The notes: generated by a model not told the origin, from the letters alone. 45,710 bases of DNA from an uncultured Bacilli bacterium (GCA_958413985.1 CATYVZ010000010.1:1-45710); one strand, 5' to 3'; shown: positions 23,894 through 32,604, counted from the first letter of the stretch. Translations and numbers: made by a program.

Positions 23894-26705
23894 AATTTAA
23901 ATAAGGTTTTAAGAATTGACCAGTGTAACTTTCCATAACCTTGACAATTTCTTCAGGAGTGCCACAAGCGACAATTTTACCTCCTTCATCGCCACCTTCA
24001 GGCCCTAAATCAATAATATAATCAGCTACTTTGATAATGTCTAAATTATGTTCAATAACTAATACCGTATCACCATTATCGACAATTTTCTGTAAAATCA
24101 ATAGCAACTTCTTAATGTCATAACTATGTAAACCAGTACTTGGCTCATCTAATATAAATAAACTTTTGCCTGTCGGTTTTTTTTGTAATTCTTTAGCTAA
24201 TTTTACTCTCGCTGCTTCCCCACCTGATAAAGTTGGAGCACTTTGACCTAGTTTAACATAAGATAGACCAACATCCATCAACATTTGTAATTTACTTTTA
24301 ACTTTTGGTACATTTTCAAAAAAAGTGATCGCTTCTTCAACACGCATTTCTAAAACATCGTAAATACTCTTACCTTTATATTTTATTTGCAAAGTTTCTT
24401 GATTATATCGTGTTCCATGACATACCTCACAAGGAACATAAACGTCTGGCAAAAAGTGCATTTCGATCTTTTTGACGCCATCACCCCAACAAGCTTCACA
24501 TCTACCACCTTTAACATTAAAAGAAAATCTACCTTTATCATACCCTTTGATCTTAGCCTCTTTAGTGCTGGCAAATACTTCTCTTATATCATCGAAAACC
24601 CCCGTATAAGTAGCAGGGTTACTTCTTGGTGTCCTACCGATTGGTGCTTGTGATATATCGATAACTTTATCGATATTTTCTAAACCTTTAATCTGTTTAT
24701 GTGCTCCTGGTTTTTCTTTAAATTTATATAAATTACTAGCAACAGCTTTATATAGTATTTCATTAATTAAAGTCGATTTACCACTACCCGATACACCAGT
24801 GATACAAGTAAAAGTATTTAAAGGTATTTTTACATTTATATTTTTCAAATTATTCTCTTTAGCGCCAATAATCTCTAATTTTTTACCGTTTCCTTTTCTT
24901 CTTGTACTAGGAACTTCAATCTTATCAATTCCAGATAGAAATCTACCTGTAATACTGTTAGGATTATTCATTACTTCCTTAGGCGTACCAGAAGCGACGA
25001 CTTCCCCACCATGTAATCCTGCTAATGGTCCAATATCGACTAAATAGTCACTAGCTAACATCGTATCAGTATCGTGTTCGACGACGATCAAAGTATTTCC
25101 TAAATCACGCATTTCTAACAAAGAGTTAATCAAACGATTATTATCTCTTTGATGTAAGCCAATACTTGGTTCATCCAACACATATAAAACGCCAGTTAAC
25201 CTTGAACCGATTTGCGTTGCTAATCTAATTCGACCAACTTCCCCACCTGATAAAGTTCCTGCCGAACGATTTAAAGTTAGATATTCTAACCCAACATTGA
25301 TTAAAAATGAAAGTCGCGACAATATTTCTTTAACGATCAGTTCAGAAATACTTTTTTGTTCTTGATTAAGCTTTAAATTAGATAAAAATTCTTTTAGTTC
25401 TTTAATACTTAATTTAGTTAATTCATAAATATTTTTTTTGTTGATTAAAACTGACAAAACTGAATCATCTAATCTAGCTCCTTTACAAGTAGGGCAAACT
25501 GATTCGGTCATATAGTTTTCAATCCATTCTCTAATCCAATTACTTTTTGTTTCGACATATCTTCTTTCTAAATTAGTAATTATACCTTCATAATAATCTT
25601 TACTATTACGCGTATTGCCATTTTTAGAAGTATATTTAAATTCCAAAAGGTCTTTAGAGCCATATAAAATAATATCTAATTTTTGACGATCTAATTTTTT
25701 TATCGGCAGATCAAGATCGATATCATAATATTTAGCTAAAGTATTCATTTGAGTTGAATAAATACTATTTTCATCTTCTAGATTTAAAGATACAATAGCT
25801 CCTTGATTAATACTTAAATCTTTGTTAGGTATAATTAAATCTTCATCGATTTTAAGCTTAATACCCAATCCTTTACAATCATCGCAAGCACCATATGGCG
25901 AATTAAAACTAAACATTCTTGGCTCTAGTTCAGGCAAAGAAAAATCGCATTTAGGACAAGCATAATTTTCGCTCATAACAATCTCATCTTGACCGACTAC
26001 ATCGATAACCACTTTCCCATGACTCAGTTTAGAAGCTAACTCGATCGCTTCATATAAACGACTTCTAATTTCTTCTTTGATTATCAATCGATCGATGACG
26101 ACTTTGATAAAATGCTTTTTATTCTTTTCTAAATTTATTTCATCACTTAATTCATATTCATTATTATCGACAATGACCCGAACATATCCTTCTTTTTTTA
26201 AATTTTCTAACAAATCTTTATGTGTACCTTTCTCACCATAAACAACAGGACTTAATACTCTAATTTTAGTGCCTAAATCTAGATTCATGATTTGATTAGT
26301 CATTTCTTCAATACTCTGACTAGTAATTGGTTCTTTATGAATTGGACAATAAGGTATACCAATTCTAGCATATAGTAGCCTTAAATAATCATATATTTCA
26401 GTAATCGTTCCAACCGTACTACGAGGATTCTTATTAGTAGTTTTTTGATCGATACTGATCGATGGACTTAAGCCTTCGATGCTATCGACGTCAGGTTTTT
26501 CAGTGCCACCTAAAAATTGTCTAGCATATGCTGATAGACTTTCCACGTATCTTCGTTGACCTTCGGCGTAAATCGTGTCAAAAGCTAAACTACTTTTCCC
26601 ACTGCCCGATACACCAGTCATTACTATCAATTTGTTTTTAGGAAGCTCGATATTGATATTTTTTAGATTGTTTTCTCTTGCTCCTTTAATAATAATTTTA
26701 TCCAT
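23892..26705 (-). CDS. uvrA: Excinuclease ABC subunit UvrA
   Basis: Damage-recognising ATPase of nucleotide excision repair; it scans DNA and loads UvrB. The 937-aa protein has both ABC modules: Walker A GVSGSGKSSLAFDT near 31 and GVSGSGKSTLINEI in the second half, two LSGGE signatures, and Walker B LDEPS in each. Zinc sites appear as CPKCDF...CDDCKG in the first half and CEACWGDG...CEVCHG in the second. Length is standard. Usually uvrB is the preceding gene; it is absent here, so uvrA is transcribed alone from its own promoter. Two CGAACA repeats flank its -10 (see findings). Confidence 0.97.
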   Translation of the reverse strand: MDKIIIKGARENNLKNINIELPKNKLIVMTGVSGSGKSSLAFDTIYAEGQRRYVESLSAYARQFLGGTEKPDVDSIEGLSPSISIDQKTTNKNPRSTVGTITEIYDYLRLLYARIGIPYCPIHKEPITSQSIEEMTNQIMNLDLGTKIRVLSPVVYGEKGTHKDLLENLKKEGYVRVIVDNNEYELSDEINLEKNKKHFIKVVIDRLIIKEEIRSRLYEAIELASKLSHGKVVIDVVGQDEIVMSENYACPKCDFSLPELEPRMFSFNSPYGACDDCKGLGIKLKIDEDLIIPNKDLSINQGAIVSLNLEDENSIYSTQMNTLAKYYDIDLDLPIKKLDRQKLDIILYGSKDLLEFKYTSKNGNTRNSKDYYEGIITNLERRYVETKSNWIREWIENYMTESVCPTCKGARLDDSVLSVLINKKNIYELTKLSIKELKEFLSNLKLNQEQKSISELIVKEILSRLSFLINVGLEYLTLNRSAGTLSGGEVGRIRLATQIGSRLTGVLYVLDEPSIGLHQRDNNRLINSLLEMRDLGNTLIVVEHDTDTMLASDYLVDIGPLAGLHGGEVVASGTPKEVMNNPNSITGRFLSGIDKIEVPSTRRKGNGKKLEIIGAKENNLKNINVKIPLNTFTCITGVSGSGKSTLINEILYKAVASNLYKFKEKPGAHKQIKGLENIDKVIDISQAPIGRTPRSNPATYTGVFDDIREVFASTKEAKIKGYDKGRFSFNVKGGRCEACWGDGVKKIEMHFLPDVYVPCEVCHGTRYNQETLQIKYKGKSIYDVLEMRVEEAITFFENVPKVKSKLQMLMDVGLSYVKLGQSAPTLSGGEAARVKLAKELQKKPTGKSLFILDEPSTGLHSYDIKKLLLILQKIVDNGDTVLVIEHNLDIIKVADYIIDLGPEGGDEGGKIVACGTPEEIVKVMESYTGQFLKPYLN

Positions 26706-26731
26706 AGATATTACCTCTTCATTCGAACATT

Positions 26732-26760
26732 ATTATACCATCCGAACAAATTTTTGTAAA
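26732..26760 (-). promoter_or_regulatory. Sigma-A promoter of uvrA
   Basis: TTTACA (26760-26755), 17 bases, TATAAT (26737-26732) on the minus strand, with TG one base before the -10. On the plus strand, CGAACATT (26724-26731) and CGAACAAA (26743-26750) flank the -10. Confidence 0.75.
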
Positions 26761-26765
26761 TAATA

Positions 26766-26790
26766 AAAGCATCAATTTTCTTGATGCTTT
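26766..26790 (-). terminator. Intrinsic terminator at the end of tsaD
   Basis: AAAGCATCAA/TTGATGCTTT ten-pair stem on the minus strand with a T-rich tail. The tsaD TGA stop lies in the hairpin. It ends the tsaE-tsaB-rimI-tsaD operon. Confidence 0.8.
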
Positions 26791-27791
26791 AAAATATCAT
26801 TTAAGTCACAATTTGCTTTGGCATTTAAATTTAAGTCGGCAACAATTCCTTTTTGATAAGCATAAAACCCCGCTGCTCCAATCATCGCTGCATTATCTGT
26901 ACAATATAAAATAGGTGGTATTGTTAAATCAAAACCGTTTTTGATACATTCCTGCTCTAGTGAACTTCTAATGGCACTATTAGCTGCAACACCACCAGCC
27001 ACAATTAAGTTTTTAACATGGTATTTTTTTAAAGCTTTAATTGTTTTTTTCGTCAATATTTCAACCACTCTATTTTGAAATGAGCAAGCTAAATCAGCTT
27101 TTCTTATTTCATTACCTCTTTGTTCTTCGTTGTGAACTAAATTAATGACTGCTGATTTAATCCCGCTAAAACTAAAATCGTAACTATCGTCATTTAAAGG
27201 TAACGGTAACTTATAAGTATCTATACCAGTTTTAGCTAATTTATCGATACTTGGTCCCCCAGGATACGCTAGACCTAAAACACGAGCTACTTTATCATAA
27301 CACTCGCCAACCGCATCATCCAAAGTTCCCCCGATTTTTTCAAAGCTATAATCTTCCTTCATATAGATTAATTCAGTATGGCCACCGCTTATAACTAAAG
27401 CAATCAAAGGAAATTCCATTTTTTTGACTAAATTATTAGCATATATATGTCCAGCAATATGATGAACAGGAATCAATGGCTTATCATAAATATAAGCAAT
27501 CGTTTTAGCTGCTATTAACCCCACTAATAAAGAGCCAATTAGCCCTGGTCCATAAGTCACAGCTATTGCTTCAATTTCGTCCATTGTCGTTTTAGCTTTA
27601 GTTAATACTTCTTCTAAAACAACTGTTATACTTTCGACATGTGAACGACTTGCAATTTCTGGAACCACGCCACCATATAATTTATGAATGTCAATTTGCG
27701 ATAAAATAACTGTTCCTAAATCGATGTGACCATCTTCGATAATACTCATACTTGTTTCATCACAAGATGATTCGATCGCTAATATTTTCAT
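26772..27791 (-). CDS. tsaD: tRNA N6-adenosine threonylcarbamoyltransferase TsaD
   Basis: Catalytic subunit that attaches the threonylcarbamoyl group to A37 of ANN-decoding tRNAs. The 339-aa ASKHA-fold protein begins ILAIESSCDETSMSI, has the metal site HHIAGHIYAN, the glycine loop ISGGHTELIYM, and NLIVAGGVAANSAIR with DNAAMIGAAG near the end. It is last in an operon with tsaE, tsaB and rimI, its usual partners, and AAGGTGA precedes the ATG. The gene ends with TGA, which shows that TGA is a stop in this organism. Confidence 0.97.
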   Translation of the reverse strand: MKILAIESSCDETSMSIIEDGHIDLGTVILSQIDIHKLYGGVVPEIASRSHVESITVVLEEVLTKAKTTMDEIEAIAVTYGPGLIGSLLVGLIAAKTIAYIYDKPLIPVHHIAGHIYANNLVKKMEFPLIALVISGGHTELIYMKEDYSFEKIGGTLDDAVGECYDKVARVLGLAYPGGPSIDKLAKTGIDTYKLPLPLNDDSYDFSFSGIKSAVINLVHNEEQRGNEIRKADLACSFQNRVVEILTKKTIKALKKYHVKNLIVAGGVAANSAIRSSLEQECIKNGFDLTIPPILYCTDNAAMIGAAGFYAYQKGIVADLNLNAKANCDLNDILKHQEN

Positions 27792-27794
27792 GAT

Positions 27795-28166
27795 TCACCT
27801 TCTTTCCATTAAATACCCATCAACACCGTTATAATAATTTGAGCGGATGTTGATAATTTTAAAATCAAATTTTTTATATAAATTTATTGCTTTATCATTA
27901 TCGATCCTTACCTCTAAAGTGATGTTGTCATATTCATAATTATCGATAATAAAACTAAGTAACTTACTAGCAATATTTTGACGACGGTATTTTTCGACGA
28001 CAAAAAGATAATTGATTTCAATTCTTTGATACATGACACTATAATCTAAAAAACCAACTAAATTATCATCTAAATAATAGCCTAAAACTTTGTTAAAAGC
28101 ATTAAAACTAACCTTATAATCACTTAAACTATTTAGATAGGTTAAATCATTAACTTCTTTTAGCAT
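27795..28166 (-). CDS. rimI: RimI-like GNAT N-acetyltransferase
   Basis: A 123-aa GNAT protein. The acetyl-CoA loop is KYRRQNIASKLLSFII at about 77-92, followed by ITLEVRIDNDKAINLYKKFDFKIINIR, and DGYLME at the end, all typical of RimI, which acetylates the N-terminus of ribosomal protein bS18 in Escherichia coli. The protein is shorter than usual (about 150), and its N-terminal substrate region is reduced. It overlaps the end of tsaB by 17 bases and lies three bases before tsaD, the standard tsaB-rimI-tsaD order. The substrate in this organism is not proven. Confidence 0.85.
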   Translation of the reverse strand: MLKEVNDLTYLNSLSDYKVSFNAFNKVLGYYLDDNLVGFLDYSVMYQRIEINYLFVVEKYRRQNIASKLLSFIIDNYEYDNITLEVRIDNDKAINLYKKFDFKIINIRSNYYNGVDGYLMERR

Positions 28167-28752
28167 CTAAATTTTCTTCCGCCTCTGTTTTCTTTAAATA
28201 GTTAGGTTTTAAATTATGAGGATTGATCGGTTGATCAAACTCATGTTTTTTTATTATTTTAAGTAAATCTATTTTCGCATTTGTACTATCGATAATCGTA
28301 TAATCTAAAGGATATTCTTTTTCTAATTGTGAAAGTAAAATATGAGTCTCTTTAAAATATGGATTTAAATCTTGATCGTAAATTGCACCGTAAACATAAC
28401 CCCTTCTTGCATCAATCAAAGGGATATTATATTTAGTCTCTGTTTTAGTTGTCGCTAGAAGTTCCAATTCACTTAAAGGAACAAGCGGTATATTCAAACA
28501 AAAGCCAACTATTTTAGCAACAGTAACTCCAACTCTGATTCCGGTAAATGATCCTGGTCCATTCACGATAAAAATTTTATCGATATCTTTAATTTTTAGA
28601 TTAGTCTTCGAAAAAGCCTCATCAATTTCGGCCATTATTTTAGAGGATGTGTTACTAATATTGGTATTATTAAAACAATAAATAACTTTATTGTTTTCGA
28701 TTATTGCGATAATTAAACTATTGGCTGAAGTATCTATAAATAGATATTTCAT
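28150..28752 (-). CDS. tsaB: tRNA threonylcarbamoyladenosine biosynthesis protein TsaB
   Basis: Non-catalytic partner of TsaD that scaffolds the TsaBDE complex. The 200-aa protein starts KYLFIDTSANSLIIAIIEN and has the family signature VNGPGSFTGIRVGVTVAKI near 68. The C-terminal half is the less conserved ASKHA subdomain. Its start overlaps the tsaE stop by four bases, and GAGG lies upstream. The arrangement with tsaE before and rimI-tsaD after is the classical operon. Confidence 0.94.
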   Translation of the reverse strand: MKYLFIDTSANSLIIAIIENNKVIYCFNNTNISNTSSKIMAEIDEAFSKTNLKIKDIDKIFIVNGPGSFTGIRVGVTVAKIVGFCLNIPLVPLSELELLATTKTETKYNIPLIDARRGYVYGAIYDQDLNPYFKETHILLSQLEKEYPLDYTIIDSTNAKIDLLKIIKKHEFDQPINPHNLKPNYLKKTEAEENLDAKRS

Positions 28753-29198
28753 AATACTGCCTCACATAAATCTTCATATTGTTTACCATAAGGAGTTATT
28801 ACTAAAACACGTTTGTTTTCATCTAAAATTTTAAATTTTATATCTAATCTTTCCTCAGGTAAAATATCTTTGATCGTATCAGCCCATTCGATTAGAACAA
28901 TTCCATTTTTAGAAAAATATTCTTCGATATTGACACCACTAGTATTGCCATCTAAACGATAAACATCCATATGAAATAAAGGTAATTCCCCATCGTACTC
29001 TTTAATAATTGAAAAGGTTGGTGAAGTAACGTTATCACTTACACCTAAAGCATTGGCAAAACCTTTAGCAAATACTGTTTTCCCGCTACCTAATTCACCA
29101 TTTAAACAAATAACCATGTTGGGAAATTTTTCTGATTCAAAATTTTGAGCTAACTCAATAGTATCCATTTCATCTTTTACAGTAATTTTATATTCCAT
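28749..29198 (-). CDS. tsaE: tRNA threonylcarbamoyladenosine ATPase TsaE
   Basis: P-loop ATPase that drives turnover of the TsaBDE complex. The 149-aa protein has Walker A LNGELGSGKTVFAKG, then VTSPTFSIIKEYDG and LFHMDVYRLDG, and LIEWADTIKDILP with the conserved Glu and Trp. The ATG at 29198 has GGTGAT five bases upstream; the TTG at 29204 is inside the spacing and less likely. It is the first gene of the operon, 18 bases downstream of a perfect -10. Confidence 0.94.
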   Translation of the reverse strand: MEYKITVKDEMDTIELAQNFESEKFPNMVICLNGELGSGKTVFAKGFANALGVSDNVTSPTFSIIKEYDGELPLFHMDVYRLDGNTSGVNIEEYFSKNGIVLIEWADTIKDILPEERLDIKFKILDENKRVLVITPYGKQYEDLCEAVL

Positions 29199-29215
29199 TT
29201 CCAATCACCATTAAT

Positions 29216-29244
29216 ATTATATAAGATAAAAATAATTATTACAA
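29216..29244 (-). promoter_or_regulatory. Probable sigma-A promoter of tsaE-tsaB-rimI-tsaD
   Basis: TTGTAA (29244-29239), 17 bases, TATAAT (29221-29216) on the minus strand, 17 bases before the tsaE ATG. Confidence 0.6.
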
Positions 29245-29274
29245 TCTTTTTTAACATTTTTATTAAATGATATG

Positions 29275-30495
29275 TTAATTAATATATCCTAAATAATACT
29301 TTTTCTTTCCCTTTCTTAAGACAATGATCGTTTTATCGATAGCTGATTCTTTTGTTATAATTGTATCTAAAGAAACTTTAGTGCCATTAACTGTAATAGC
29401 TCCATTATTTAAAAATTCTCTAGCTTCTCTTTTACCTGTACATATATTATTATCTACTAATATATCGATAATGGAACCTTCCTTGCATTTAAAATTAGGA
29501 ACATCTTTAAATCCTATTAAAATATCTTCTTTCGTTAAATTATTTATATCACCACTAAATAAAGCCTCACTGATTCTAACTGCCTTTTCATATTCTTCTT
29601 TGCCGTGTAAAAAGGTGATAACTTCTTTAGCTAAAGTTTTATGAGCATCTCTATTTTCTGGATGAGTTAGATGTTTTTCTTCGATCAAATCGATTTCTTT
29701 CTTTGATAAAAAAGTCAACTTCTTTAAATATTCAATTACCTTGCTATCTTCAGCATTTAAAAAGAATTGATACATTTCATAACTAGATGTTTTATTAATA
29801 TCTAACCAAATAGCATTTCCTTCACTTTTGCCAAATTTAGTTCCATCAGCTTTAGTAATTAATGGCATAGTTAAACCAAAAGCTTCTTGACCTATTTTTT
29901 TTCTAATTAATTCAACGCCTGAAGTAATATTACCCCACTGATCAGAGCCACCGATCTGTAAAGTACAGTTTTTATTTTCATATAACCATAAAAAATCTAA
30001 AGCTTGCATGATCATATAAGAAAATTCTGTATAAGTAATTCCAATATCTAATCTACTTTTGACAGTTTCTTTGTTTAACATATAATTTAAGTTAAAGTAT
30101 TTACCATAATCTCTTAAATAGTCGATAAAATTAATATCTTTTGACCAATCATAATTGTTTACCACTTCAAAACCAAAAATATCTTCAACTTGTTTTCTTA
30201 ATTTTTTATAATTATACTCTAATGTTTCTTTTGTTATCATTGGTCTTTCTGCACTTGGTTTAGGATCGCCGATCAATCCAGTAGCGCCACCGACTAACAA
30301 AATTGGATTATGTCCGCCTTGTTTCAAACGAAATGCCATCGAAAAAGTAGAATAATGGCCGATGTGTAGACTATCTCCAGTAGGATCAGTTCCAATATAA
30401 AAAGTTAGACCTCCATTATTTATTTTTTCGATCAATTTTTCATCCGTGATATTTTCAATTAATCCACGCCATACTAATTCATCATATAATTTCAT
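29275..30495 (-). CDS. tyrS: Tyrosyl-tRNA synthetase
   Basis: Charges tRNA-Tyr with tyrosine. The 406-aa class I enzyme has GTDPTGDSLHIGHYST (HIGH motif) near residue 35, the tyrosine pocket with YMIMQALDFLWLY and QIGGSDQWGN, the KMSKS-equivalent KFGKSEGNAIW, and a C-terminal S4 RNA-binding domain (REAREFLNNGAITVNG). The start is ATG at 30495 with AGGAGG; it overlaps the upstream dUTPase stop by 14 bases. No promoter precedes it directly, so its likely control is the Tyr T-box about 1 kb upstream, in front of the two dUTPase genes. Confidence 0.97.
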   Translation of the reverse strand: MKLYDELVWRGLIENITDEKLIEKINNGGLTFYIGTDPTGDSLHIGHYSTFSMAFRLKQGGHNPILLVGGATGLIGDPKPSAERPMITKETLEYNYKKLRKQVEDIFGFEVVNNYDWSKDINFIDYLRDYGKYFNLNYMLNKETVKSRLDIGITYTEFSYMIMQALDFLWLYENKNCTLQIGGSDQWGNITSGVELIRKKIGQEAFGLTMPLITKADGTKFGKSEGNAIWLDINKTSSYEMYQFFLNAEDSKVIEYLKKLTFLSKKEIDLIEEKHLTHPENRDAHKTLAKEVITFLHGKEEYEKAVRISEALFSGDINNLTKEDILIGFKDVPNFKCKEGSIIDILVDNNICTGKREAREFLNNGAITVNGTKVSLDTIITKESAIDKTIIVLRKGKKKYYLGYIN

Positions 30496-30976
30496 CGTTA
30501 TTCCTCCTATCCGTACTACCAGAACCACCTGTTCTAATAGTTGTGGTTTCATCATTATCAGTAATTAAAAATTTAATAAATACCCCTTGACTATAAGCCA
30601 TATTTTTATCGATCGTAATTTCCTTTTGACCTTCATTCTGAATCGAAATCCAAATATGACCTTCATTTGATTCATTGTTATAGTAATCACTATCGATTAG
30701 TCCTACTTGATTAGTCAATCTTAAATTATATTTAAATCCTAAACTGCTTCGCATTAAGATTAATAAAGCTTCATCAAAATTAAACTTAGCTTTACATCCA
30801 GTCGGTATTTTAACAATTTCTCCTGGAGCGATAGTGAACTTTTCAACAGCAAAAAAATCATACCCGGCACTATTTTTAGTCGAACGTTTAGGTAAAATAT
30901 AATTATTATATAACTGTAAATCATCTTTGATATCTTTTCTAAATTGATCAAAGCTTATTTTTTCAAAACAACGCAT
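30482..30976 (-). CDS. dut: Trimeric-type dUTP diphosphatase
   Basis: Hydrolyses dUTP to dUMP and pyrophosphate, keeping uracil out of DNA and feeding ThyA. The 164-aa protein shows the five dUTPase motifs in order: SAGYDFFAV (1), MRSSLGFKY (2), VGLIDSDYYNNESNEGH (3), QNEGQKEITIDKNMAYSQG (4), and a Gly/Ser-rich C-terminal RTGGSGSTDRR (5), although the aromatic residue of motif 5 is absent. The related dCTP deaminase fold is less likely, because motif 3 keeps the Asp-x-Asp-Tyr of dUTPases. It lies one base after another dUTPase gene of unrelated fold and overlaps tyrS. Confidence 0.87.
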   Translation of the reverse strand: MRCFEKISFDQFRKDIKDDLQLYNNYILPKRSTKNSAGYDFFAVEKFTIAPGEIVKIPTGCKAKFNFDEALLILMRSSLGFKYNLRLTNQVGLIDSDYYNNESNEGHIWISIQNEGQKEITIDKNMAYSQGVFIKFLITDNDETTTIRTGGSGSTDRRNNDEII

Positions 30977-30977
30977 T

Positions 30978-31451
30978 TTAATATCCTTCTTTCAATCGCT
31001 TTTCTTGTTTGACTATCTTCTTAAAACAAGCTGTGATTATTTCTTCTTCACTAAATTCAAGCAAATTTCCAATGTGAATCAAATAACTAAATATTTGAGG
31101 TGGGATAGATGGGATAATATTATCAAATAATTGTGTGCTTAATTTAAATGTCTCATTTAAACAGTCTAAGATGTCATCGTTTAAAATAGGATGACACTCT
31201 ACATTTTTAAGATCAAAATAATTATAAAAGAATAGACAAGTCATAATGCTGTCAGCCAATTCTTCTAAAGTTGCTTCTTTATTCATTTTCTTACTTGACC
31301 AATACTTAAAACAGCGAGTTTCATTAGCAAATTCAGCTATTTCAACAGTTAGTTCAAGACAGTTCTTAGCGATTATACTTTCATCGTCAAGATAACTTTG
31401 AAAAACGTCATCTAGCTTTTTGTTTTTTTGATAAATATCATTCCAATTCAT
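30978..31451 (-). CDS. Dimeric all-alpha dUTPase (MazG-like fold)
   Basis: A 157-aa dUTPase_2 family protein (all-alpha NTP pyrophosphatase superfamily), also expected to make dUMP from dUTP or dUDP. CLELTVEIAEFANETRCFKYW holds the metal-binding E-x-x-E and the family's F-K-Y-W, and EATLEELADSIMTCLFFY supplies the second acidic E-x-x-D set. The gene's ATG at 31451 follows GGAGG, which directly abuts the T run of the Tyr T-box leader, so it is the first gene of that transcript, followed by the trimeric dUTPase and tyrS. Two dUTPases of separate descent side by side is unusual. Confidence 0.85.
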   Translation of the reverse strand: MNWNDIYQKNKKLDDVFQSYLDDESIIAKNCLELTVEIAEFANETRCFKYWSSKKMNKEATLEELADSIMTCLFFYNYFDLKNVECHPILNDDILDCLNETFKLSTQLFDNIIPSIPPQIFSYLIHIGNLLEFSEEEIITACFKKIVKQEKRLKEGY

Positions 31452-31460
31452 AAAACCTCC

Positions 31461-31662
31461 AAAAAAAATACCCACAAATAAGGACGAATTGCTCGCGGTA
31501 CCACCTTAATTTATGAATATCCCATACTCTTTATTTTTAACGGAATTACCCGTTTTAACTCCTAAAATGTAATTAACTATTCAGTCTTGATTAGTTTTCA
31601 TCGACCACTAATTTTCTATATTGCCAACCAAATAGCTGTTATTTTATTCACAGTTAAATATC
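31461..31662 (-). promoter_or_regulatory. T-box riboswitch leader, specifier UAC (tyrosine)
   Basis: The minus-strand leader has AATTAAGGTGGTACCGCG, the T-box core (invariant part at 31505-31497), followed by a T run at 31468-31461. In the specifier position the context is AATTACATTTTAGGAG, reading UAC (31571-31569), tyrosine, in line with tyrS further down. The terminator stem after the core is poor: I could not find a clean long helix between AATTCGTCC and GTGGGTAT. The first gene after it is the dimeric dUTPase. Confidence 0.88.
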
Positions 31663-31668
31663 ATTATA

Positions 31669-31698
31669 AATATAACATATCGATAATTGAATTGTCAA
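31669..31698 (-). promoter_or_regulatory. Sigma-A promoter of the Tyr T-box transcript
   Basis: TTGACA (31698-31693), 18 bases, TATATT (31674-31669) on the minus strand. The -35 directly abuts the stop codon of the HD gene upstream. Confidence 0.65.
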
Positions 31699-32604
31699 CT
31701 ATCTTCTTTTACACAATGTAAAATTATGCTCGTTAGCTTCGATCAATTCATCTAATTTTTCAATTGTAAATTTATAAGCATCAGATACATATGGATTATC
31801 TCTTTTTATTTGCATTTTTGGTAAAAGATTTTCTTTTTTAATAATTTTAGCAACGCTTACTAATTTAAGATCATTAATAAAACTTAATCTAACTAGTTCA
31901 CCAACATTAGCATTCCATAAGTTTCTCTTTTTTAAATTACTAATATCTAGATATTGTCCATTATAAAAATCTTCTAAAACAGTTGGTGGAATCGGTGCAT
32001 CTGATTTTTTAGGAACAGATCTGCCATCGACTACTTGACGGTAGATATCAAGTCGATCGACATCTTGGATAACTTGTGTCATAAAGTTTTCCACCATAGT
32101 TTTAGCTTTTTCTGTTTCCATACCATAGATAAGATAAGCATCACAACATTCTAATAAACCACTATATAATATAGCATTTAAATCCAATGAGTTAGCTCTA
32201 GCACTTACATGACGTCTAACCACATTAATGATCAATCTATCAAATATTCGCGTATCCGGAATTTGTTTTTTTATAAGTCCATTTGCTAAAATATCGCCAC
32301 CTAATTCACCATGATCAGCCCACAAAGAAAGTTCATGGTCATTAAAGTTACCAGTCATCCTAACTTGCGCAAAACGGCCAATATCATGATCTAGAAGTGC
32401 TATTTGAGCTAATTTTTCAAACGACTCATCTAAATGTAATTGTCTAACTACTTCTGTCCCATCTTGCAAAACATGCATTGTATGAATAAACTTTTGATTC
32501 ATAAGATCGATTTTTTCAGCTTTTTTGTAAGTTAAACCAACAGTCTGTAATTTAATATAACGGTAAAATTCCTTTCTTGCTGTCTCTAAATTCAATTTTA
32601 TCAT
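31699..32604 (-). CDS. HD-domain metal-dependent phosphohydrolase, unknown substrate
   Basis: A 301-aa protein with an HD hydrolase domain in its first 200 residues: FIHTMHVLQDG gives the first His, LLDHDIGRF the His-Asp pair, DHGELGGDIL and VRRHVSARAN further His ligands, and QDVDRLDIYRQV the last Asp. The C-terminal 100 residues are a helical part I do not recognise. HD enzymes cleave phosphate esters of nucleotides or cyclic dinucleotides; the substrate here cannot be told. It has its own strong promoter overlapping the rbfA stop and the site GGGGGA before its ATG. It follows the nusA-infB-rbfA operon. Confidence 0.8.
   Translation of the reverse strand: MIKLNLETARKEFYRYIKLQTVGLTYKKAEKIDLMNQKFIHTMHVLQDGTEVVRQLHLDESFEKLAQIALLDHDIGRFAQVRMTGNFNDHELSLWADHGELGGDILANGLIKKQIPDTRIFDRLIINVVRRHVSARANSLDLNAILYSGLLECCDAYLIYGMETEKAKTMVENFMTQVIQDVDRLDIYRQVVDGRSVPKKSDAPIPPTVLEDFYNGQYLDISNLKKRNLWNANVGELVRLSFINDLKLVSVAKIIKKENLLPKMQIKRDNPYVSDAYKFTIEKLDELIEANEHNFTLCKRR

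Noticed and set aside
29222..29285. TTAACAT/ATGTTAA inverted repeat after tyrS as a terminator
   Set aside because: The stem is followed by A, not T, on the tyrS strand, so it is not a usual intrinsic terminator.
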